Shown one piece after another: positions 1-5,239 of a stretch of 5,239 nucleotides of DNA. Location: NCBI GenBank assembly GCA_027061705.1, contig JAMOVB010000129.1, positions 1-5,239 on the forward strand, written 5' to 3'. The DNA comes from Desulfurococcales archaeon (GTDB lineage Archaea > Thermoproteota > Thermoprotei_A > Sulfolobales > NBVN01). Under the pieces are notes generated by a model. The model saw only the letters and a program-made list of their open reading frames with translations, made no database searches and was not told the DNA's origin. How positions within the stretch are numbered: the stretch's first letter is position 1; each line of letters begins with the position of its first letter. The position numbers and the translations under genes are program-made.

Positions 1-1
1 G

Positions 2-388
2 ACGGACGTTCAAGCGATACTGAAGTTGTTCAGAGGCGCGCTACCCAGTAGCCCGACGCTCGTAGGGCCGTGGAGCGTTAAGGCCGCCGGAGGTGTTCCG
101 GAGAGGCTCATGGCGTACGTAATAGCTCCTTCTGCAGGCGCCTCCGCATACGCCATATTCCGTGTTGAGGTCATTAGAGAGGCTGCCGAGCTGCTCGGCA
201 GTAAGCTCGGGGAGGTACTCTCACAACTAGCGTATTCGCCAGTAACGTACGGGACCTACGTGCCATACAGGTTGCATGTAGCCGATAGGCTGTCTAAGGA
301 GGTGGCGTCTAAGAATGCCTCAGCCCTAGAAGCCCTTCTCAGGCTTAACGGCGTGCCGCTGCTTTACGGAGGTGTTAAGGTTGAGTGA
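2..388 (+). CDS. nurA: NurA 5'-3' nuclease, C-terminal part (5' truncated by window edge)
   Basis: NurA is a nuclease with an RNase H-like fold. It forms a dimer that docks on the HerA hexamer and degrades DNA strands during archaeal double-strand break resection. The frame is open from codon 2-4 to the TGA at 386-388 (128 residues). It has no stop upstream, so the TTG at 26 is internal and the true start lies before the window. NurA proteins are usually about 330-400 residues, so roughly the last third is present. What is visible fits the NurA C-terminus: a beta strand (AYAIFRVEV), a helix, then a YVPYRLHVADRL segment corresponding to the family's Y-P-x-P-L-x-x-A-H motif, and a final helix ending LLYGGVKVE. 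In that motif the usual His appears to be Asp. The metal-binding acidic residues lie in the missing part. Identification rests on this C-terminal pattern plus overlap with herA, its standard partner; another nuclease is unlikely but not excluded. Confidence 0.75.
   Translation, partial: TDVQAILKLFRGALPSSPTLVGPWSVKAAGGVPERLMAYVIAPSAGASAYAIFRVEVIREAAELLGSKLGEVLSQLAYSPVTYGTYVPYRLHVADRLSKEVASKNASALEALLRLNGVPLLYGGVKVE
368..374 (+). promoter_or_regulatory. Shine-Dalgarno site for herA that decides its start
   Basis: GGAGGTG lies inside the end of nurA, 6 nt before a TTG at 381-383. The upstream in-frame GTG at 372-374 overlaps the SD itself and has no SD of its own. This spacing favours the TTG as the herA start and suggests translational coupling to nurA. 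Confidence 0.75.
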
Positions 389-2225
389 TGAATGGGTTGA
401 TGAGCTCAGGTCATTCATATCCGGACGGATACGGGCGGCTCGCGAGAAGGCGTCGAGGATAGGGAAAGTTGTTGGGGTCGTAAGTAGGAAGACTCCCTCC
501 AAGCTCTCTGGGGAGCTAACCCCGACAATTGTTGAGGTCGATCCGAGAACGTATTACGAGGAGGGAACGTCGCTAGGCGTCGGCAACTACCTGGTGGCCG
601 TGGATCTAAGGACTTTAAAGGCGGTCGGGCTTAGGGTCCTCAGCGTTGTTAGGGCCGACCTAGCCTCGACGCTCGAATCACTAGCACCGCTAAGGCTTGA
701 GGAGGATGAGGAAGGCCTACTAACCAACGCCCTGCTTGAGGCCACCCCACTACTCGATGAGGACGGTGTGCCCGTCTCAACACCCATAGAGCCCCAATCC
801 CCCGTCGCCATCCCCTCGGACGCGGGCATGCTTGCGAAGGTCATCGGAGTGCCCCAAGACGGTATCGTGCTGGGGTACCTTCACACGGGCTCCGCCCCCG
901 TAGCGGGGGGCACGATACCGCTTAAGCTCCCCCGTCAGGAGTTCTTCAAACACATCTTCGTCGTAGGCACCACTGGCGCCGGCAAGACGACACTCATTAA
1001 GAACTTAATGTACGCCATCACGACTCAATGGCCGGAGGCAAGGCTACTCGTAATCGACGCTGCTGGTGACTACACGCAGACAGTGGTGCCGCCCGCCAGT
1101 CCCTCATCCGACGCTGCCGTATTAGGTGGCTTCGAAGACGTGCTGAGGAACTACCCGTCATGGGTCACCGTACTCCTGCCCGTGCGTAGAGGGGACAGCA
1201 AGCTCGTGAGGTTAGCGCTCAAGTACGTTATGGAGAGGGTTGGCAAGATCCTGAGGGCATTCCACGGCGTCGACCCGGAGTTAAGTGTTAATGAGGGCGG
1301 CAGGGACTTCGGATGGGTTAACTCGGTAATCATCAACTGCAGGGCAGGTGGCAGGGAGTTCAGCGTTGAGGTAGTTCCAATATCTCTGACTTACGCTCAG
1401 CTAAGGGACCATCTGGAGATACTTCCGCTCTTCTCGAGGCAGGCTAAGGTGTACTTGAGATATGTCATAGGTTACTTGGAGAACGTTGCGGGCGGGATAG
1501 CTAACTTCACGCACCTCCACAGACTATTTCAGGAGAGGATGGAAGAGGTGAGGAGGGTTATGAAGCTTCACCTGAGAACTTTGGAGAACATGGAGAGGGC
1601 GCTGAACTTCATAGCGAGTGCTGAGGAGGTTGACGTGATCCTTGAGAAGAGGCTTGTCGGGATGCCGACTATGGAGACGGTTATGAGGAACTACAAGGGC
1701 CCTGTCGTGGTTGACCTAGACTACGCCGCTATGCGCGGCGCGCACTTTCTAATACTCAACCTAATAGCCTATGAGATCCTGCGGGATCTGTACGTCTGGA
1801 AGAAGTCGGGGTCAGGAATCACCACGCCAGCCCTCGTCGTGCTCGACGAGGCACATAGGTTCTTCCCCTCCGAGGGCACGAGCCGTGAGGAGGTTGAGCT
1901 GCTTGCCGACTTCATATCGAGGATAGCTAGGCTCGGCAGGTCGAGGGGGCTTGGACTAATATTCTCCACTCACTCGCCGAAGGACGTTCATAAGATAGTC
2001 ATACAGTTAACGAACACTAAGATAATTCTGAGGAGTGAGAGGGAATTCCTAGAGATGCTTGACACGCCCAAGGAGTACTTACGGCTCATGGAGCTAGCGC
2101 CGGACAGGGTAGCGCTGCTCAGATCTTCAGTGGTTCGCTCAGGCTACGCAGTATTCAGAACGCCTGAGCCGGTACTCGGCCACTACGACATCGGGAGGTT
2201 GGCGGCAGGGCTTAGGAGGGCTTGA
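381..2225 (+). CDS. herA: HerA, DNA-translocating hexameric ATPase
   Basis: HerA is a FtsK-like RecA-fold ATPase. Its hexamer pumps DNA through the NurA dimer, generating 3' overhangs with Mre11-Rad50. From the TTG at 381 the protein has 614 residues (617 from the GTG at 372). A short N-terminal helix is followed by a HAS-type beta barrel (about residues 27-185). The Walker A loop is VGTTGAGKTT, with the Lys at 202. A long insert rich in charged helices follows (about 380-425), matching the helical bundle of the family. Walker B is LVVLDEAHRFFP, with Asp489 and Glu490. An arginine-rich segment RIARLGRSRG (514-523) can supply the trans-acting Arg finger, and STHSP (529-533) is the polar sensor motif. 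It is longer than the roughly 500-residue Sulfolobus HerA. The start overlaps the nurA stop by 8 nt, implying co-transcription and coupled translation. The TTG start is chosen because of the SD at 368-374. Catalytic motifs are intact; a nested inverted repeat lies within it at 860-920. Confidence 0.95.
   Translation: MSDEWVDELRSFISGRIRAAREKASRIGKVVGVVSRKTPSKLSGELTPTIVEVDPRTYYEEGTSLGVGNYLVAVDLRTLKAVGLRVLSVVRADLASTLESLAPLRLEEDEEGLLTNALLEATPLLDEDGVPVSTPIEPQSPVAIPSDAGMLAKVIGVPQDGIVLGYLHTGSAPVAGGTIPLKLPRQEFFKHIFVVGTTGAGKTTLIKNLMYAITTQWPEARLLVIDAAGDYTQTVVPPASPSSDAAVLGGFEDVLRNYPSWVTVLLPVRRGDSKLVRLALKYVMERVGKILRAFHGVDPELSVNEGGRDFGWVNSVIINCRAGGREFSVEVVPISLTYAQLRDHLEILPLFSRQAKVYLRYVIGYLENVAGGIANFTHLHRLFQERMEEVRRVMKLHLRTLENMERALNFIASAEEVDVILEKRLVGMPTMETVMRNYKGPVVVDLDYAAMRGAHFLILNLIAYEILRDLYVWKKSGSGITTPALVVLDEAHRFFPSEGTSREEVELLADFISRIARLGRSRGLGLIFSTHSPKDVHKIVIQLTNTKIILRSEREFLEMLDTPKEYLRLMELAPDRVALLRSSVVRSGYAVFRTPEPVLGHYDIGRLAAGLRRA
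860..920. repeat. Nested inverted repeat inside herA
   Basis: CGGTATCGTGC at 860-870 is perfectly complementary to GCACGATACCG at 910-920 (11 bp). Inside the 39-nt spacer, CCCCCG at 895-900 pairs with CGGGGG at 904-909 across a 3-nt loop. The result is an 11-bp outer stem containing a 6-bp GC hairpin on its 3' side. It encodes part of the HerA barrel/ATPase junction (DGIVLGYL to GGTIPL), so it may be a by-product of coding. A role in DNA or mRNA structure is only a possibility. Confidence 0.6.
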
Positions 2226-2234
2226 GGAGTGTCC

Positions 2235-2248
2235 GGAAACCTTTATCC
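2235..2248 (+). promoter_or_regulatory. Probable archaeal BRE/TATA promoter of glmS
   Basis: In the 67-nt gap after herA, a purine/A-rich GGAAAC (BRE-like, 2235-2240) directly precedes CTTTATCC (TATA-like, 2241-2248). With the usual archaeal spacing of about 25-27 nt from the box centre, transcription would start near 2268-2273. That leaves a leader of about 20-25 nt holding the SD. It is a single weak-consensus match, but it is correctly positioned and is the most AT-rich patch in the gap. Confidence 0.45.
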
Positions 2249-2276
2249 TCCACCCGCGACATAGATTACGGTCTTA

Positions 2277-2285
2277 GGGGGGAGG
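2277..2285 (+). promoter_or_regulatory. Strong Shine-Dalgarno site fixing the glmS start
   Basis: GGGGGGAGG ends 7 nt before TTG 2293-2295, which is ideal spacing. An in-frame TAG at 2275-2277 blocks any upstream extension, and no other start codon lies between it and the conserved CGIVG motif. The TTG is therefore the only credible start. Confidence 0.8.
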
Positions 2286-2292
2286 CGGTCTT

Positions 2293-4140
2293 TTGGCCTG
2301 CGGCATAGTCGGTGTGGTCACGCGCTCAGGTGCTCTGAGAAGGAGGCTCGGCCTTATCATAAGGGACTCCCTCAAAAGGCTTGAGTACAGGGGCTATGAC
2401 TCCGTAGGCTTCGCAATAATAACTGCTGAGGGGAAGCTCGTAGTCCGTAAGTCTAAGGGCATGATAGATAAGGTTTCAAGGAAGCTCGGGTTCGACGAGG
2501 TCGACGGTCTCGTAGGAATAGGCCACACTAGGTGGGCGACGCACGGGGTTCCAAGCGACGTTAACGCCCACCCCCACACAGACTGCGTTGGGACTATAGC
2601 CGTAGTGCATAACGGAATCATAGAGAACTACGAGGAGCTTAGGGATATGCTGGTGAGGAGAGGCCATAGGTTTGTGTCCAACACCGACACCGAGGTAGTC
2701 CCTCACCTTATGGAGGAGTTTAAACGTAGTGGGCTGAGCACGTACGAAGCATTCCGCAGGAGCGTCGAGCTGCTTGAGGGTGCGTACGCGTTAGCCGTGA
2801 TCGACGTAAGCACTCCGGACAGGATATACTTCGCTAGGGGGACTTCCCCCTTAGTGATAGGTATTGGGGATGGCTTTAACTTCATAGCGAGCGACATACC
2901 GGCGTTTCTCGAATACACACGCAAGATACTCGTACTTCACGACGGCGAGCTAGGGTACGTGACGGCCAGCAGAATACATCTCGAGCGCAGGAGCGGGGAT
3001 TCATGGGCTCCCGTAGACTTCAGCGGCAGGGTGAGGCTGGTCGAATGGACCGTTGAGATGGCTATGAAGGGAGGCTACCCGCACTTCATGCTTAAGGAGA
3101 TTCACGAGCAGCCAAATGCTGTGGCATCGACGCTGGCTGGTTTAGAGGATCAGGTTGGCGCCGTTGTTGACGCCCTAGTTAAGGCTGAGAACATCATACT
3201 CGTTGGTGCTGGGACATCCTACCACGCATCAAGGCTTGGAGCGCTGCTCCTAAGCAACGTAGCCGGTAAGATGGCCTCAGCAATAATCTCTTCCGAGGCA
3301 TCATGGCATCTGAAGCCTGTCGGTGAGGGCGACGTCGTCATAGCTGTGAGCCAGTCCGGCGAAACCATAGATACCCTGCTGGCCGTCCGGGAGGCTAAGG
3401 AGAGAGGAGCCACAACGATCGCACTATCCAACGTTGTTGACTCAGCAATACCTAGGGAGTCGGACCTAGCGATATACACGCGTGCAGGGCCGGAGATAGG
3501 TGTGGCGGCAACGAAGACCTTCACAACGCAGGTCGCGGTGCTAGCGTACCTAGCCCTACGCGTAGCTGAGAGGCTCGGCTCCCTAGGCAGAGGGCGTGTT
3601 GCGGAGATGATTGCCGACCTGCGCCGGCTCCCCGAGGTCATCGCGTCAATCATAGCTATACATGAGGCTAGGGCTAGGCGCGTAGCGTCTAGGATGGTGT
3701 CATGCGCGAACGCCTTCTACCTAGGCAGGGGGTACGCCCTACCCATAGCCATGGAGGGGGCGTTGAAGCTTAAGGAGATAGCGTACGTCCACGCGGAGGC
3801 CTACCCCGCCGGCGAGTCTAAGCACGGTCCCATAGCTCTGATAGAGGAGGGATTCCCCGTAGTTTTCACAGCCCTCGGAAGCCATGATGGGAGGCTACTC
3901 AGAAGCAACATCGAGGAGATGAGGGCTAGGCTCGCCTGGACACTTGCGGTAGCGCCGGCCACGCTGCAGGAAGTGCTTAGAGCTGTTGACGTTTCATTCA
4001 GAATGCCGCCCCTTACCGAGGCGGCGGCCGCGGTAGCGTATATAGTGCCGCACCAGCTAATAGCGTACTACACGGCAGTTAGGAAGGGCTTAGATCCCGA
4101 CAAGCCAAGGAACCTAGCTAAGACCGTAACGGTTGTTTAG
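2293..4140 (+). CDS. glmS: Glutamine--fructose-6-phosphate aminotransferase (isomerizing), GlmS
   Basis: GlmS converts fructose-6-phosphate and glutamine to glucosamine-6-phosphate and glutamate in the cytoplasm, the first step of amino-sugar and UDP-GlcNAc synthesis. The product is 615 residues, close to the 609 of E. coli. The N-terminal Ntn-type glutaminase domain (about 1-240) shows CGIVG with Cys3, EYRGYDS, GHTRWATHG with Arg80, HNGIIENYEEL with Asn107-Gly108, and NTDTEVV with Asp132. The first SIS domain has GAGTSYH (305-311) and SQSGETIDT (353-361). The second has YLGRG (476-480), the KLKE segment with Lys492 and Glu495, and SKHGP with His511. The C-terminal tail DPDKPRNLAKTVTV carries Lys610, which in this family reaches the sugar site. 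All isomerase residues are present. The oddity is the start: TTG-GCC-TGC gives Met-Ala-Cys, so the nucleophilic Cys is at position 3 instead of 2. It has its own probable promoter and reads into the next gene after 19 nt. Confidence 0.97.
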   Translation: MACGIVGVVTRSGALRRRLGLIIRDSLKRLEYRGYDSVGFAIITAEGKLVVRKSKGMIDKVSRKLGFDEVDGLVGIGHTRWATHGVPSDVNAHPHTDCVGTIAVVHNGIIENYEELRDMLVRRGHRFVSNTDTEVVPHLMEEFKRSGLSTYEAFRRSVELLEGAYALAVIDVSTPDRIYFARGTSPLVIGIGDGFNFIASDIPAFLEYTRKILVLHDGELGYVTASRIHLERRSGDSWAPVDFSGRVRLVEWTVEMAMKGGYPHFMLKEIHEQPNAVASTLAGLEDQVGAVVDALVKAENIILVGAGTSYHASRLGALLLSNVAGKMASAIISSEASWHLKPVGEGDVVIAVSQSGETIDTLLAVREAKERGATTIALSNVVDSAIPRESDLAIYTRAGPEIGVAATKTFTTQVAVLAYLALRVAERLGSLGRGRVAEMIADLRRLPEVIASIIAIHEARARRVASRMVSCANAFYLGRGYALPIAMEGALKLKEIAYVHAEAYPAGESKHGPIALIEEGFPVVFTALGSHDGRLLRSNIEEMRARLAWTLAVAPATLQEVLRAVDVSFRMPPLTEAAAAVAYIVPHQLIAYYTAVRKGLDPDKPRNLAKTVTVV

Positions 4141-4145
4141 GTTGT

Positions 4146-4151
4146 GGGGTG
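4146..4151 (+). promoter_or_regulatory. Partial Shine-Dalgarno site of the GlmU-like gene
   Basis: GGGGTG lies 8 nt before ATG 4160-4162. It is an imperfect match to GGAGGTG but well spaced. It supports the ATG over the in-frame TTG at 4142-4144, which has no SD and would add six residues ahead of the canonical start of the fold. Confidence 0.45.
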
Positions 4152-4159
4152 CGCGTGGC

Positions 4160-5239
4160 ATGCGCGTAGTCGTGCTGGCAGGCGGTGCCGGGACGGGTTT
4201 GAGGCCCGTGACCGGCGGAAAGCCCAAGGTGCTTCTCAAGGTGTGCGGTGAGTCAGTCATAGAGATAGTGCTTAAGAACCTAATAGCGGCCGGGGCACGT
4301 AAGGTTACGCTAGTTAGCGACAGGCCCGAGGAGTTTGAGGACGTTACCGTGAGGTATGGGAGCGTCCTCGAGTTTGAGGTGAGGAGGCAGAGTAGCGAGG
4401 GTATTGTAGGGGCGTTGCTGGAGGCTAAGGATGAGGTCTCCTCGGGCGCACTGCTGGTTTACGGGGACACGCTCACGGACTGGAGGGCTTACGAAATAAC
4501 GTATGTCGCAGGCGTTGACTCTGGAAGGCCGGCACTCCTAGTCGTGCCTGAGGAGGACGTTAGGCTCTACGGCGCGGTGCTTGTTGACGCTGGCGGCATC
4601 GTGAGTAAGTTTATAGAGTCGCCCAGGAAGGCTATCGAAGGTGCGTACGCTTTCGGCGGTATCGCTGTTCTTAATAAGGAGCTAGTTAACCTCATAGAGA
4701 GGCTGGGCAGCATCGAGGACGCGATAAACGAGTACGTGAGTTCAGGCGGCGAGATCAGAACAGCGCTCTGGGGTGACTGGTGGGTCGACATAGGCTACCC
4801 TGTCAACCTGCTTGAGGCAACCTACTACCTCATGAGGACCTGGTCTTCATCCAGGATATCGTCTAGGGCTAGGATAGCGCCGACCGCAGTTATTGAGGGA
4901 CCCGTAGTCATTGAGGACGGTGCTGTGGTTGACCACTACGCCGTGATCAAGGGGCCAGCATACATAGGCAGGGGATGCTTAGTGGGGACGCACACGTTCA
5001 TCAGGCCCTTCACGGACGTGGAGGAGCTCTCGACAATAGGTAGCTACAGCGAGATAGTGTGGTCACTCATAGGCGAGGGAGCGACTATAGGCCGGAACGT
5101 CTTCCTAGGCTATAGCGTTGTTGGCGAGGGCGGCATTGTCGAGCCAGGCGTCACTACGAAGCTACTTACTAAGCCTGAGGAGGCGGGGATAAAGGCGATT
5201 AAGGTCGTTAGAAGGCGGCGGGAGATCTATAAGATTGGG
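4160..5239 (+). CDS. GlmU/ST0452-like sugar-1-phosphate nucleotidyltransferase with beta-helix domain, divergent active sites (3' truncated)
   Basis: The frame is open for exactly 360 codons from ATG 4160 to the window edge with no stop, so the gene is incomplete. Residues 1-225 form an NTP-transferase Rossmann-like domain: MRVVVLAGGAGTGLRP, then KPK with Lys23, YGDT with the metal-ligand Asp103, YGAV (137-140), and WWVDIGYP with Asp210, the second metal ligand. Residues from about 238 form a left-handed beta-helix with hexapeptide-like turns (IAPTAVIEGPVVIEDGAVV and on), as in GlmU and Sulfolobus ST0452 (about 401 residues). By comparison with ST0452 some 45-50 residues are missing. Family members transfer NTP to a sugar-1-phosphate, and some also acetylate GlcN-1-P. 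Here the Arg of GxGTR is Gly13, EKP reads ESP (Ser154), the NAGIY-like strand reads FGGIAVL, and the GlmU acetyltransferase His aligns with Arg312. Position after glmS suggests amino-sugar metabolism. It may be a divergent enzyme or a non-catalytic paralog; the exact substrate cannot be read. Confidence 0.85.
   Translation, partial: MRVVVLAGGAGTGLRPVTGGKPKVLLKVCGESVIEIVLKNLIAAGARKVTLVSDRPEEFEDVTVRYGSVLEFEVRRQSSEGIVGALLEAKDEVSSGALLVYGDTLTDWRAYEITYVAGVDSGRPALLVVPEEDVRLYGAVLVDAGGIVSKFIESPRKAIEGAYAFGGIAVLNKELVNLIERLGSIEDAINEYVSSGGEIRTALWGDWWVDIGYPVNLLEATYYLMRTWSSSRISSRARIAPTAVIEGPVVIEDGAVVDHYAVIKGPAYIGRGCLVGTHTFIRPFTDVEELSTIGSYSEIVWSLIGEGATIGRNVFLGYSVVGEGGIVEPGVTTKLLTKPEEAGIKAIKVVRRRREIYKIG

Noticed and set aside
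26..28. TTG as the start of a short 120-residue gene
   Set aside because: The frame is open upstream to the window edge, there is no SD before it, and the product matches only the C-terminal part of NurA, so it is an internal codon.
587..844. Reverse-strand open frame rich in Ser
   Set aside because: It lies fully inside herA. Its serine runs are the reverse complement of GAG/GAT-rich coding, and it has no SD and no recognisable domain.
2226..2292. glmS ribozyme/riboswitch ahead of glmS
   Set aside because: The gap is only 67 nt, the predicted leader is about 20-25 nt, and the element is known from Gram-positive bacteria. No matching structure fits.
2836..2851. AGGGGG-ACTT-CCCCCT hairpin, a possible terminator or regulatory stem
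   Set aside because: It lies in the middle of the glmS glutaminase domain, encodes ordinary ARGTSPL residues, and has no T-tract. A 6-bp stem of G and C runs can arise by chance.
3219..3653. 144-codon reverse-strand open frame
   Set aside because: It is antisense to the conserved SIS domains of glmS, its composition mirrors that of the sense gene, and there is no family resemblance.
4141..4159. Terminator or promoter between glmS and the GlmU-like gene
   Set aside because: The 19-nt spacer is GC-rich, has no T-run or TATA-like box, and is just long enough for a ribosome binding site; co-transcription is more likely.
4567..4791. Reverse-strand 74-codon open frame
   Set aside because: It is antisense to the nucleotidyltransferase domain of the gene starting at 4160, with no start signal or domain.

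Overview
This window looks like a stretch of a hyperthermophilic archaeal chromosome, most likely Thermoproteota (crenarchaeal type). The reasons are an adjacent nurA-herA pair, moderately GC-rich DNA with heavy use of AGG for Arg and ATA for Ile, frequent TTG/GTG starts behind strong GGAGG(T) Shine-Dalgarno sites, and one recognisable BRE/TATA-like promoter. Genus cannot be assigned from the sequence alone. All four genes lie on the + strand and are tightly packed. There are no RNA genes, mobile elements or CRISPR arrays, and no gene-free stretch longer than 67 nt.

Layout: (1) positions 2-388 hold the C-terminal part of NurA, cut by the left edge. (2) Positions 381-2225 hold HerA, a complete hexameric FtsK/HerA ATPase that overlaps the nurA stop. 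(3) A 67-nt gap carries a probable promoter and a strong SD. (4) Positions 2293-4140 hold a complete GlmS. (5) Positions 4160-5239 hold a nucleotidyltransferase plus left-handed beta-helix protein of the GlmU/ST0452 type. It has 360 codons and no stop, so it runs off the right edge.

Two functional modules meet here. NurA and HerA form the archaeal DNA end-resection machine (HerA translocase plus NurA nuclease), which works with Mre11-Rad50 in double-strand break repair; Mre11 and Rad50 are not visible. GlmS makes glucosamine-6-phosphate. The following gene, only 19 nt downstream with no terminator between, has the fold of an enzyme that would make a nucleotide-activated sugar, so the pair resembles the start of UDP-GlcNAc or related NDP-sugar synthesis.

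The most interesting signals are in the second module. The GlmS catalytic Cys is at codon 3 (Met-Ala-Cys), not codon 2, and an in-frame stop upstream rules out any other start. The downstream GlmU-like protein lacks several residues normally needed for chemistry: the Arg of the GxGTR loop is Gly, the Lys of the EKP motif is Ser, and the acetyltransferase His aligns with Arg. It may be a divergent enzyme or a non-catalytic partner/regulator. In addition, herA contains a nested perfect inverted repeat, and nurA may have a substituted active-site His.
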